The notes under the pieces were generated by a model that was given only the letters and a program-made list of their open reading frames with translations, was not told the DNA's origin and made no database searches. Positions 8,285-16,728 of a stretch of DNA of 37,807 bases are shown one piece after another. The stretch lies in contig JAFGGA010000223.1 in assembly GCA_016930835.1 (NCBI GenBank), positions 1 through 37,807 of the forward strand, given 5' to 3'. This DNA comes from Deltaproteobacteria bacterium. Lineage in GTDB: Bacteria > Desulfobacterota > DSM-4660 > Desulfatiglandales > HGW-15. Each line of letters begins with the position of its first letter. Position 1 is the first letter of the stretch. Made by a program: the position numbers and the translations under genes.

Positions 8285-9630
8285 TGAATCTAAATTCGAG
8301 ATCGTTCGTGACACAATATTATTATATTACAACCATGGGTTGTCAAATGAATGAATATGATTCGAATTATACGGCCCAATGTCTTCAAGAGATGGGATTG
8401 CAGCCCATAGATCCTCCGGAAAAAGCAGACCTCATATTGATCAATACATGTTCTGTCCGCGCCAAAGCCCAACAAAAGGCTTTAAGTGTACTTGGGCGAA
8501 TGATAAAAATAAAAAAAAAACGCCCTTCAATCATATTGGGGATAATGGGCTGTGTCGCTCAGCAGGAAGGGTGGAATCTCATCAAACGATTTCCGGATCT
8601 GGATCTTGTTCTTGGAACCAGAGAGATTGATAAGCTGCAATCGTTATTGCACCAATTGGTTCGAGGTAAGACCAAGGTCGTCTCGACTGATTTAGACAAG
8701 GAACTATTCACGACAATTTACAATAACCAATTTTTCGAGGGAAAGATAACCAGCTTTATTTCCATCATGCAAGGCTGTAATAATTATTGCAGCTATTGTA
8801 TCGTCCCTTATGTACGGGGAAGAGAGATCTGTCGCCCTCCAGGAGAGATCGTCAAAGAAGCCGAAAATCTCATCAAGCAGGGCGTAAAAGAGATTACACT
8901 ACTTGGTCAAAATGTGAACTCCTACGTCTGGCGCGATAACGGGGAGATAAAGTTTTCTGATTTACTAAGGTTGTTAAATAATGTTCCAAACCTTGTTCGA
9001 ATACGATTTACCACATCTCATCCGAAAGATCTTTCCAATGATTTGATCCGTTGTTTCAATGAGTTTGATCGCTTGTGCCCGCACATACATCTCCCTTTCC
9101 AGGCAGGGTCCAATAAAATCCTTAAAATGATGAATAGAGGCTATACGCGGGAACAGTACATAGACATTATTCAGAGATTACGATCAGCCAGGCCGGACAT
9201 CGCCATCACGAGCGATGTCATGGTTGGCTTTCCGGGAGAATCTGATGAAGACTTCAAAAAGACCCTTGACCTGATACAAAAAATAGAGTTTGATAACTTG
9301 TTTTCTTTTATATATTCCGACAGGAAAGGAACTGTAGCGGAAAAAATGCCAGGAAAGATAAGTGAAAGTGACAAGATTACTCGTTTATCAATCCTTCAAA
9401 ATCTTCAAAAAGAAATAACACTTAAAAAAAATAGGATGCTGGTAGGAATCGATACCCAGGTACTGGTTGAAGGTTATAGTAAAAAAGGAAAACAATTTAC
9501 AGGTCGAACAAGAACAAATAAAATAGTCAATTTCTTGCATGAAAACGATATAATAGGAAGGTTAGTTCAAGTTAAGATTGATGTCGCCTATATCAATTCA
9601 TTATATGGAAAAGTCATCAATTCAATATAA
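8284..9630 (+). CDS. miaB: tRNA-2-methylthio-N6-dimethylallyladenosine synthase
   Basis: Radical SAM methylthiotransferase that converts i6A37 to ms2i6A37 in tRNAs reading UNN codons. At 448 residues it is the usual length. The N-terminal UPF0004 domain has its three cluster cysteines (Cys20, Cys56, Cys90). The radical SAM core has C-x3-C-x2-C at Cys165, Cys169 and Cys172 in QGCNNYCSYCIVPYVRGRE. The C-terminus is a TRAM domain (VLVEGYSKKGKQFTGRT). The C-SVRAKAQ and GQNVNSY blocks favour MiaB over MtaB or RimO. The start codon overlaps the upstream stop. Confidence 0.95.
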   Translation: MNLNSRSFVTQYYYITTMGCQMNEYDSNYTAQCLQEMGLQPIDPPEKADLILINTCSVRAKAQQKALSVLGRMIKIKKKRPSIILGIMGCVAQQEGWNLIKRFPDLDLVLGTREIDKLQSLLHQLVRGKTKVVSTDLDKELFTTIYNNQFFEGKITSFISIMQGCNNYCSYCIVPYVRGREICRPPGEIVKEAENLIKQGVKEITLLGQNVNSYVWRDNGEIKFSDLLRLLNNVPNLVRIRFTTSHPKDLSNDLIRCFNEFDRLCPHIHLPFQAGSNKILKMMNRGYTREQYIDIIQRLRSARPDIAITSDVMVGFPGESDEDFKKTLDLIQKIEFDNLFSFIYSDRKGTVAEKMPGKISESDKITRLSILQNLQKEITLKKNRMLVGIDTQVLVEGYSKKGKQFTGRTRTNKIVNFLHENDIIGRLVQVKIDVAYINSLYGKVINSI

Positions 9631-9637
9631 ACGATGA

Positions 9638-10540
9638 ATGATTAAAAACCATTCATCCATTTTTTACATTATGCTACCAGAACAAATCGATTACACAAAA
9701 GAATCAGTGCTGATTGTGGATGATGATGTCTATCTTAGTGAAACGCTCGAAAAGCTTCTTGAAGCTCTTGGTTTTTCGGCTAGGTCCACCAATAACGGTG
9801 CCGATGCCTTAGAGCTGTTAAAAGATAGTGATTTCACATTTGTATTAACAGACATGAAAATGCCTGAAATGGGTGGAATGGAATTGATCGAAAGGATCAG
9901 TAAAAATATTTCAAATGTGAATATCATCGCTATGACAGGCTATACTGAAGGATATAAATATGTTGATGTAATTAATGCCGGTGCCAGCGATTTCATCAAA
10001 AAACCTTTTAACCTTGAGGAACTTGAAGCTAAAATCAGGAGAATCATCACCGAGCGGAATCTTCGAAGAGAACTCAATAGATTGTCTATCACAGATTCAT
10101 TAACGGAATTGTACAATCAAAGGCATTTTTATTCACGACTACAGGAAGAAGTAACTAGAGCAAAACGACAGCGACATCCGTTATCGCTGATATTGCTTGA
10201 TCTGGATAAATTCAAAGAATATAACGATGCCTATGGCCACCTGGCTGGCGATGAAGTACTGCGTACCGCAGGCCAAATAATCAACCGTTGTATCAGGGTT
10301 GGGGTTGATTCCGGATATCGATATGGAGGAGATGAATTTGCCATTATTTTGATTGATGCGGATCTCGAAATAGCAAACGAAATTGGAAGACGAATTCAAA
10401 ATGCCTTTTGTGAAAACGGAAAGATTGGCGTCAGCCTTGGATATTCTAGATTTTCGGATGAAATGAGCGTTAAAGATCTCGTTTCGGAAGCCGACAAGGA
10501 ACTCTATAAAGACAAGACTATGCGAAAAAATAACACTTAA
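9638..10540 (+). CDS. Response regulator with GGDEF (diguanylate cyclase) output
   Basis: A 300-residue cytoplasmic two-domain protein. The N-terminal receiver domain has the acidic DDD cluster near the start, phospho-acceptor Asp72 in TDMKMPEM, a Thr in AMTGY and Lys in KKPF. After a short helix comes a GGDEF domain, with LTELYNQRHF, the DLDKFKEYNDAYGHLAGDE motif and an intact GGDEF at 230-234, so c-di-GMP synthesis is plausible. The product-inhibition I-site is not a clean RxxD: the residue at the Arg position is Val, with an Arg one place earlier. No histidine kinase gene is adjacent. It starts 7 nt after miaB; ATG 9671 is an alternative start. Confidence 0.9.
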   Translation: MIKNHSSIFYIMLPEQIDYTKESVLIVDDDVYLSETLEKLLEALGFSARSTNNGADALELLKDSDFTFVLTDMKMPEMGGMELIERISKNISNVNIIAMTGYTEGYKYVDVINAGASDFIKKPFNLEELEAKIRRIITERNLRRELNRLSITDSLTELYNQRHFYSRLQEEVTRAKRQRHPLSLILLDLDKFKEYNDAYGHLAGDEVLRTAGQIINRCIRVGVDSGYRYGGDEFAIILIDADLEIANEIGRRIQNAFCENGKIGVSLGYSRFSDEMSVKDLVSEADKELYKDKTMRKNNT

Positions 10541-10669
10541 TCTAACTTCCGATAATATATATTATGTAAACAAAATAGGATTCATTTTTATTGTCTACTA
10601 AAAATAGTGATTCCCTTTCGTATTTCTCAGGTTTTTCAGGATTAAACTGTTTTAATCTTTAAAATGCTG

Positions 10670-10698
10670 TTGACAAATTCAAATAAAAAAGTTAAAAA
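10670..10698 (+). promoter_or_regulatory. Promoter-like sequence upstream of the 29-aa gene
   Basis: A perfect TTGACA (10670-10675) is followed, 17 nt later, by TAAAAA (10693-10698). It lies in a 186-nt AT-rich gap after the GGDEF gene and just ahead of a GGAGGT ribosome binding site, so the tiny downstream gene probably has its own promoter. Confidence 0.45.
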
Positions 10699-10726
10699 CT
10701 AATCCAGTTTTCTTGGAGGTAATTGA

Positions 10727-10816
10727 ATGGGAAGTGTTGTTAAAAAACGTCGTAAGAAGATCAGAAAACATAAATACAGAAAACAAATGAAAAAGATGAG
10801 ACACAAGAATAAGTAA
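10727..10816 (+). CDS. Small basic ribosomal-type protein (AURKAIP1/COX24 domain, bS22-like)
   Basis: A 29-residue, extremely basic protein that starts MGSVVKKRRKKIRKHK and ends MRHKNK. This matches the AURKAIP1/COX24 (mS38, bacterial bS22-like) family, whose members begin MGSV(I/V)KKRRKR and sit in the small ribosomal subunit. A strong GGAGGT (10715-10720) lies 6 nt from ATG 10727, a TTGACA promoter lies upstream, and a perfect terminator follows 26 nt after the stop. Genes this short are commonly missed by automatic annotation. The role in translation is inferred from the family. Confidence 0.85.
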   Translation: MGSVVKKRRKKIRKHKYRKQMKKMRHKNK

Positions 10817-10842
10817 ATTTCTCCTTCCCCCAAAAGAGATAT

Positions 10843-10873
10843 AAAAAAGGCGGATTTGATAACCGCCTTTTTT
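10843..10873. terminator. Bidirectional rho-independent terminator
   Basis: The stem GGCGG (10849-10853)/CCGCC (10863-10867) has a 9-nt loop. It is flanked by six A on one side and six T on the other, so it works as a stem plus T-run on either strand. It ends the 29-aa gene on the plus strand and the NifU-like gene on the minus strand. Confidence 0.85.
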
Positions 10874-10906
10874 ATTATGATTAAACGGTTGTCGTATAAA
10901 ATTACT

Positions 10907-11131
10907 TTAAACCGCGACAACCTTTTCAATCTCTGGAACGTTTTGTTTTAATATCTTCTCAATCCCCATCTTAAGTGTCATTTGAGACATGGGACATCCC
11001 GCGCAGGCACCTTGAAGCTTAACCTTAACAACACCGTCATCACCAACATCAACCAACTGAACATTTCCACCATCCGCCTGGAGCGAGGGTCTAACCTTAT
11101 TCAACGCTTCCTCCACTTTTTGTCTTAACAT
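10907..11131 (-). CDS. NifU-like Fe-S scaffold (Nfu domain)
   Basis: A 74-residue stand-alone Nfu domain, the C-terminal module of NifU/NfuA. It has the QADGGNVQLVDV strand and a CAGCPMSQMT loop whose CxxC (Cys43, Cys46) binds a 4Fe-4S cluster between two protomers. The role is to carry Fe-S clusters to client enzymes. An Fe-S-rich cell is consistent with MiaB, the SPL-type enzyme and the FadH-like flavoprotein in this window. GGAGGT lies upstream of ATG 11131. The gene ends at the shared bidirectional terminator. Confidence 0.88.
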   Translation of the reverse strand: MLRQKVEEALNKVRPSLQADGGNVQLVDVGDDGVVKVKLQGACAGCPMSQMTLKMGIEKILKQNVPEIEKVVAV

Positions 11132-11204
11132 AAAATAACCTCCAAAATCGTTTAATATTTATATAACATAATATTCAAATATGTAAAATCAATATTTTAT
11201 ACGT

Positions 11205-12299
11205 TTAACCCTTAAATAATAACCTTACCCTTTCATCTAGATAATGAGCAAGACCTTCGTTGTTGCGCGGTGACCACCCAAAGCTTTTTCTCCACACCTC
11301 ATGACTCTCCATGCAAAGATAAAGCCCAATATTCGTATACCACTTATCGATGATATCGTGCATAAAAGTATACATCTCAATGCGAACGGGTTTAAAATAA
11401 CGCTGTTTCCCATCCAAACCGATAATAAATTCATCATCTAATATCCCTGAATTCGGATGTCGAGTTCGGATAATCTCTTTAAGTGTGGGAATATATCGAA
11501 AACATCCTAAGCTCATCCATATAATATTTTTAGGGTTAATATATTGGTCCATCAATTCAACAATCCTGGCATATTCTTCTTTCCATCGAGCATGATGGAT
11601 CAGAGGGTCAAAATGAAATCCTAAAACATAACCTTCCTCCTGGCATTTTTTGGCAGCTTCTAATCTCTTTTTTATGGATGGGGCTCCATTTTCCTCATTC
11701 GCTGCGATTCTCATACTATTTAGAGACCATGACACAATCATGCGATCACGGAAAGGGTTTGACAGCATACCGTCTATTTGATCTGTTTTGGTTTTAAATT
11801 CTAAAACAGCATTTTTTCTATCCTGAAAGAATTTCGGTAAAATACGACTCCATTCGGTGATATGATCCAATGCCAGGCTATCGGTAAATTCCCCAGTGCC
11901 TACCCTGAATATCTTTTGGGGTTGCGAATCCATTAACCGCGCGATTTTGGGAAGCTCATTTTCAAGATTCACAAACACGCGTAAAGATGGCTGGTTGAAA
12001 TAGGCTTGAAGGATGCAATAACTACAATTGAATGGGCAGTTCGTCCCAACATTAAGAATTTGATATCCACAACAAATATATTCCTTCGTTCCAGGACATG
12101 GTTTAAATAATGAACCTTGAAATGGAATCAACCTTAAGGTCTCTTTATCCATATCAATGTATTGAACATTCGATTCAGCCCCTTCCGTGATCGGATGATT
12201 CGGGGTCGATTTTAGTCGGTTGATAATTCGAATGCTCTGGTCATATTGCTCTGCGCCTGTCTCAATCAAGAGATTTTTTATGTTAATTTTTTTCGACAA
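11205..12299 (-). CDS. SPL-family radical SAM protein
   Basis: A 364-residue radical SAM enzyme of the spore photoproduct lyase family. The cluster motif C-x3-C-x2-C is Cys88, Cys92 and Cys95 in NCPFNCSYCILQAYF, with extra cysteines at 68, 76 and 77. The region that in true spore photoproduct lyase holds the hydrogen-donor cysteine reads GTGEFTDSLALDHIT here, with no cysteine. Repair of spore photoproduct is therefore not supported, and the organism gives no sign of sporulation. Its start overlaps the end of a ParB-like gene by 17 nt, so the two are translated together and probably work together. The substrate is unknown. Confidence 0.78.
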   Translation of the reverse strand: MSKKINIKNLLIETGAEQYDQSIRIINRLKSTPNHPITEGAESNVQYIDMDKETLRLIPFQGSLFKPCPGTKEYICCGYQILNVGTNCPFNCSYCILQAYFNQPSLRVFVNLENELPKIARLMDSQPQKIFRVGTGEFTDSLALDHITEWSRILPKFFQDRKNAVLEFKTKTDQIDGMLSNPFRDRMIVSWSLNSMRIAANEENGAPSIKKRLEAAKKCQEEGYVLGFHFDPLIHHARWKEEYARIVELMDQYINPKNIIWMSLGCFRYIPTLKEIIRTRHPNSGILDDEFIIGLDGKQRYFKPVRIEMYTFMHDIIDKWYTNIGLYLCMESHEVWRKSFGWSPRNNEGLAHYLDERVRLLFKG

Positions 12300-13314
12300 G
12301 AATTGCTTCCCAAGGTTCCGAAAAATGTTCGATTTTTTCGACCATCGATAATTGATCGAGAGATTCTTTAAGCTCTTGTCCTGTTTTAAAAGAAATCTCT
12401 AGTCTGTAGTCCGATGCCTCAAAAAAAGGTGGATGAATCATCCGAACACGTTTTGGAAGATTCATGTCACTTATCATCTTATTAAATGCCGTTTCAGTTT
12501 GCGTTAAAAGCGGATATTTTTTCCATTTTAAGAAACCTAATATCTTCTTTGTTTTTTGCGGCTTATTTAAATGATTATTGCACAGTATTTCCATGAATGG
12601 GGCTTGATTGATTATTCCGCTGATCGTTTGGTTTTCTTTTTTTGATACATCAGTAATATATTCAATGAATTGCAGTTGTTGATTAAAATTAAGGTTTAAA
12701 TCTGTGATCAGACCAGTCACGAGTGATCGAGAATCACCATCCATTTTTAAGATCTGCCGCACAGCTTTGGGAGAAATTTTTTCATAAATAACCGCCTCTT
12801 TTAGTCGGCCGTCCTGGTCATCAAGCTCTAAAAAAAAATCTATTTCCCGTAAAGAAGTTATTCCGAGAAGCGATATATACCGATCAGAAATTTCTTGCTT
12901 GGAAAAATAGTTGCTCAATCGCTTTAAGATCATTCCTTTTTCTACTGGATTGAATGACCTCATGACGAGGTTATCCTGAAGATTGCATAAGAATAACTCC
13001 TTAGCGGATAGCCCACAATCGGATAAATCAAAAACTGGAACACTTTTCCATCCAATGGATTTTAATGCCGTTATCCTGCGATAACCCATAATCACATCCA
13101 TTTGCCCTTCCCGGTTCTTGGTTACATAAGGTGGATTTATTAACCCAAAATCTTTAATAGATTGTATTAGTGGATCTAAGAAAAAACCAAAGCTTATCGT
13201 AAATGGCCCTGGACCCTCTTTTATCCGATCAAGATCCATGTAGACAGGACCCTTATTGGCATGTCGCTGTATATCCATAATTTTCCATTCCGTTTGATTA
13301 ATATTATTTTTCAC
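12283..13314 (-). CDS. ParB N-terminal-domain-like protein
   Basis: A 343-residue protein whose first ~100 residues resemble the ParB/Spo0J N-terminal (ParB/Srx fold) domain: a LIQSIKDFGLINPP segment, then the MGYRRITALKSIGW box (GYRR at 77-80), which corresponds to the GERR nucleotide-binding motif. A helical middle part (NPVEKGMILKRL..., FSKQEISDRYISLLGI at about 143-158) resembles the ParB helix-turn-helix region. The C-terminal ~100 residues are not recognised. No parA is nearby, so a chromosome-partition role is not supported. The start is GTG 13314 or ATG 13278; neither has a strong ribosome binding site. It overlaps the downstream radical SAM gene. Confidence 0.7.
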   Translation of the reverse strand: MKNNINQTEWKIMDIQRHANKGPVYMDLDRIKEGPGPFTISFGFFLDPLIQSIKDFGLINPPYVTKNREGQMDVIMGYRRITALKSIGWKSVPVFDLSDCGLSAKELFLCNLQDNLVMRSFNPVEKGMILKRLSNYFSKQEISDRYISLLGITSLREIDFFLELDDQDGRLKEAVIYEKISPKAVRQILKMDGDSRSLVTGLITDLNLNFNQQLQFIEYITDVSKKENQTISGIINQAPFMEILCNNHLNKPQKTKKILGFLKWKKYPLLTQTETAFNKMISDMNLPKRVRMIHPPFFEASDYRLEISFKTGQELKESLDQLSMVEKIEHFSEPWEAILVEKN

Positions 13315-13634
13315 AAAAATTCAAGGAAGATGTTTTCAATTCTCAACTCTCTTCATTTCAGCATCATTTCGTCGTCATTGCAAGCGTAAGATGGATGTAT
13401 CAAAGTTTTTAAGAAAACGAAACCCCAATAGTCCCTCCATTTCTATAATTAGTGATTGACTCGATATTCTTTTATTTGTTATAGAATTTTAGACGATCCC
13501 TGTCCTTTACACTCCAAATAATAAGAACGAATAAAGTATTGATCATATTGCTTGGGCAGATGAAATTTCGATCCTTAGTAAAGGACAAAACGGGAGCATT
13601 TTCCGCCAAATTATTTTAGCTCTTTTTTCTTATA
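13315..13634. other. 320-nt intergenic region between divergent genes
   Basis: No ORF with coding character was seen. The stretch separates the minus-strand ParB-like gene and the plus-strand flavoprotein gene and must hold both promoters. One sigma-70-like candidate for the plus strand is listed separately. No repeat or RNA structure was recognised. Confidence 0.6.
13456..13485 (+). promoter_or_regulatory. Sigma-70-like promoter candidate
   Basis: TTGACT (13456-13461) and TATAGA (13480-13485) are separated by 18 nt in the AT-rich gap, about 150 nt ahead of the flavoprotein gene. This leaves a fairly long 5' leader. Sequence match only. Confidence 0.4.
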
Positions 13635-15563
13635 ATGAGTAGAATAATGAAAAAGCTGTTTACACCTTTCCAAATCAAAAAATGCCGTCTAAAAAATCGT
13701 ATTGTTATGCCTCCCCTAGCATCTTTTCTTATTGAAGATGATGGCTCCTATTCTGAAAAAACCATTGAACATTATCGTAGACGGGCTGCTGGCGGTCCGG
13801 GAATGGTCATTATGGAGGCCCATGGCGTATCGCCCGAAGGTATAGTTTCCAATCATCAGGCCAGGATCTATGACGATCGTTTTATTGAAGGGTTGTCGAA
13901 AATCGCTCATGTCATGAAATCCGAAGGTGCGGTCCCGGCCATTCAGATCCATCATGCAGGAAGGCAAGTCCCCTCGAGGGTAATCAATCGCAAACCATTC
14001 GCGCCGTCACCCCTACCCTGCCCTGCGATTAAAGGTGATGTAGAACCTTTAACCTTTGATGGTATACAGGCAATCGTTCATGCATTTGGTCAGGCCGCAT
14101 CCAGGGTAGTTCAAGCCGGTTTTGAGCTTATAGAGATACACGGCGCCCATGGATACTTAATCAATCAGTTTCTTTCCCGTTTTTCCAATATCCGAGAAGA
14201 TGAGTATGGCGGTAACATCACCGGCCGGACACGTTTTGCGCGTGAAATTGTAAGAGAAGTCCGAAAACAGGTTGGAGATAATTTCCCTATCTCATTCAAA
14301 ATAAGCGCCCAAGAGTTTGTTCCCAAAGGGCTTACAACTGAAGAAAGCATCGAGATACTCAAACAATTGGTGGAAGAAAGTATTGATATAGTTCAGGTAT
14401 CTGCGGGAAACGACGCGACTCCGGAATGGATTTGCCAGCCTATGTTTATGAAACAAGCTTGTTTAGTGGATTCAGCCGCCAAGATCAAAAGAGCTTTGAA
14501 CATCCCTGTTATGGTCGTCGGACGCATAAATGACCCACGAATGGCTGATGTGATTATTATAGAAGAGAAAGCGGACTTAATCTGTATGGGGAGAGGACTT
14601 TTAGCCGACCCGGAATTGCCCATGAAAGCAGAACAAGGGCGCTTAGATGATATACGGAAATGTATTGCGTGCAATACATGCATGCAATCCATATTTCGAA
14701 AGGGCAGGATAGAATGTCTGGTAAATCCAAGACTCGGACGTGAGAAAGAGATGGAATTACTCCCTACTCCTTCTCCTAAAAAAGTAATGGTGGTAGGAGG
14801 AGGACCGGCAGGATTAAATGTGGCTTGGGTGGCGGCCAAGCGAGGACACGATGTATCCCTCTTTGAACGGGAACCGTCCCTAGGCGGGCAGCTGGTCTTA
14901 GGCAGCATATCGAGTTACAAAAACGAAATACTGAGCCTTATTGGTTTTCAAAAAAAACAGATTGAAAAATACGGTGTGAAGTGCCACCTAAATACGGATG
15001 TAACAGTCGACATGATTAGGGTACAAGATCCGGATGTCGTTGTTCTAGCCACCGGTTCTATCCCGATAATGCCCCCAGTGGAAGGTACTGATAGCCCTAT
15101 TATCTTATCGATACCGCAGATACTTAATGGCATCAAAAAAACAATTAAAAACACCGTCATTATCGGAGGCGGAGCAACAGGCTGCGAGATCGCATTACAT
15201 TTATCGGGGCAGGAGTGTCATGTCACGATTGTGGAGATGCTTCCCAAGATCGGCACGCAAATTGAATCCATGACCCGAAAGGTGATGTTACAACGGTTGC
15301 GCGATTGTCATGTTGAAATCCTTACCGAGCATAGATTGCGCAAGGTCACGGATCTGAGTGTTATCTTAAATGATAAACAAGGTAAAGAAATCACCTTGAC
15401 CTGTGATAGTGTGGTAATTGCCACAGGTACAAGCCCCAATAATAAACTCTTCGATCAAGTCAAATCACTGGGACCGAAGGTCTATCAAATTGGAGATTGT
15501 CGCGAGGCCAGAAGCGCAAAGGAGGCTATCTTTGAAGGCTTTTCAATTGGAATCGCCATCTAA
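13635..15563 (+). CDS. FMN/FAD/4Fe-4S NADH:flavin oxidoreductase (FadH/old yellow enzyme type)
   Basis: A 642-residue multidomain reductase. Residues ~5-330 form the old-yellow-enzyme TIM barrel (NRIVMPPLAS, AIQIHHAGRQ, EIHGAHGYLINQFLS, GRGLLADPE). A cysteine cluster follows at Cys343, Cys346, Cys349 and Cys361 for a 4Fe-4S centre. Then comes an FAD/NAD(P)H module with VVGGGPAGLNVAW (~385) and IIGGGATGCEIAL (~513). This is the layout of 2,4-dienoyl-CoA reductase and trimethylamine dehydrogenase, so electrons run NAD(P)H-FAD-FeS-FMN to an enone or enoyl substrate. Cys346 to Cys349 is one residue closer than in E. coli FadH. ATG 13647 is an alternative start. The stop overlaps that of the convergent rfbD-like gene by 3 nt. 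Confidence 0.88.
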   Translation: MSRIMKKLFTPFQIKKCRLKNRIVMPPLASFLIEDDGSYSEKTIEHYRRRAAGGPGMVIMEAHGVSPEGIVSNHQARIYDDRFIEGLSKIAHVMKSEGAVPAIQIHHAGRQVPSRVINRKPFAPSPLPCPAIKGDVEPLTFDGIQAIVHAFGQAASRVVQAGFELIEIHGAHGYLINQFLSRFSNIREDEYGGNITGRTRFAREIVREVRKQVGDNFPISFKISAQEFVPKGLTTEESIEILKQLVEESIDIVQVSAGNDATPEWICQPMFMKQACLVDSAAKIKRALNIPVMVVGRINDPRMADVIIIEEKADLICMGRGLLADPELPMKAEQGRLDDIRKCIACNTCMQSIFRKGRIECLVNPRLGREKEMELLPTPSPKKVMVVGGGPAGLNVAWVAAKRGHDVSLFEREPSLGGQLVLGSISSYKNEILSLIGFQKKQIEKYGVKCHLNTDVTVDMIRVQDPDVVVLATGSIPIMPPVEGTDSPIILSIPQILNGIKKTIKNTVIIGGGATGCEIALHLSGQECHVTIVEMLPKIGTQIESMTRKVMLQRLRDCHVEILTEHRLRKVTDLSVILNDKQGKEITLTCDSVVIATGTSPNNKLFDQVKSLGPKVYQIGDCREARSAKEAIFEGFSIGIAI

Positions 15564-16447
15564 GACTTGCCGGTTTTTGTTAGGGATATTAATTCTTTTC
15601 CATACCGTTCCAGAAATATATCCAGATCTTTGTTCCAATCCACCATAACATTCAACCCCCTTTTTTTAAGCAATCGATTTTCAAGGATGCAATTGACTGG
15701 TCTCTTTGCAGGGCGGTGTAGACTTTTCATGGTACATGGCTCAACGGGTGTTTTGATTTTCAATTTATTGAGGATATATTGAGCACATTCTATTCGAGCA
15801 CAGAAACCTTCCGCAGTGGCATGAAATGTTCCTTTTAAGTCAACCTTTAGCAATTCTTTGATCTGGATCGCCAGACGGTATGTCCAGGTAGGTGAGCCAA
15901 ATTGATCCTCCACAACCCTTATCTTTTTCTTTTTTTTCTGTGACGCGCTTACAACAATGGAAGACACAAAATTATTACCATGGATCCCATATAACCAACC
16001 ACTGCGAATAATGAGGTAATTAGGCGCGTTTTCTCTAATGGCAACCTCACTTTCCACCTTGCTTTTACCATACTCGGAAATGGGATCCACGGGATCATCT
16101 TCAAAATAAGGTTGCGGGACATTTTTTCGGCCGCTAAAAACATAATCCGTAGAGATATGAATCAACCTGCAATGAAATCGGGCTGAACCTTGTGCCAGAT
16201 TACGCGGCCCTTCAACATTTACTTTTCTGACTATATATTCTTCTTTCGCACACGCATCGACATCCGTAAAACCAGCACAGTTGATGATAACGTCAGGTGA
16301 AATTTTTTGAAGGTTTTCGATAACCACATCCCAGCTGACAATATCCAATTCTTGTCTGCTAGGGGCAATGACTTCATGTTCTTCATTTAAGACCTCTTTG
16401 CAATCACTGCCCAACATTCCACTGGCACCCAAAAGTAATATTTTCAC
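15560..16447 (-). CDS. rfbD: dTDP-4-dehydrorhamnose reductase
   Basis: A 295-residue extended short-chain dehydrogenase of the RfbD/RmlD family, the last step of dTDP-L-rhamnose synthesis. It shows the GASGMLG nucleotide loop at the N-terminus, NCAGFTDVDACA, HISTDYVFSG and the catalytic YGKSK, then the RSGWLYG and DQFGSPTWT substrate-region blocks. I prefer GTG 16447 (VKILLLG as first residues) because AGGGGG lies 9 nt upstream; ATG 16465 is possible. No other rhamnose genes are adjacent. A Lys-rich run (SQKKKKKIR) replaces a surface loop. The 263 nt upstream are very AT-rich and hold no recognised gene. Confidence 0.87.
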   Translation of the reverse strand: MKILLLGASGMLGSDCKEVLNEEHEVIAPSRQELDIVSWDVVIENLQKISPDVIINCAGFTDVDACAKEEYIVRKVNVEGPRNLAQGSARFHCRLIHISTDYVFSGRKNVPQPYFEDDPVDPISEYGKSKVESEVAIRENAPNYLIIRSGWLYGIHGNNFVSSIVVSASQKKKKKIRVVEDQFGSPTWTYRLAIQIKELLKVDLKGTFHATAEGFCARIECAQYILNKLKIKTPVEPCTMKSLHRPAKRPVNCILENRLLKKRGLNVMVDWNKDLDIFLERYGKELISLTKTGKS

Positions 16448-16728
16448 GTGAATCTGCCCCCTCATCTCAGATTAAAATTCAACCCTACATACTACCAAAA
16501 AAAATGAAAAATACCAGAGAAATCTCTAAATTAGCCTCATTTTTTGATAATATTCCATTTATTCATCATGCATACACAGATAAAGAATATTCTGCTTGAT
16601 AAACATGCATCCTTTTGTTAATGCAATATCTAAATGTTATAATCAAACATTAAAACTTCAATAGATCATTCTAAAATCATCTTTTTTATTATCATTCTAA
16701 CATCCTAATTCCACTGATAAATATTTAA

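Noticed and set aside
11205-12299. Annotation as true spore photoproduct lyase
   Set aside because: The donor cysteine region reads GEFTDS without Cys, and nothing else in the window suggests sporulation.
12283-13314. Chromosome or plasmid partition ParB
   Set aside because: There is no ParA gene or parS-like site, the C-terminus is unlike ParB, and it is coupled to a radical SAM gene.
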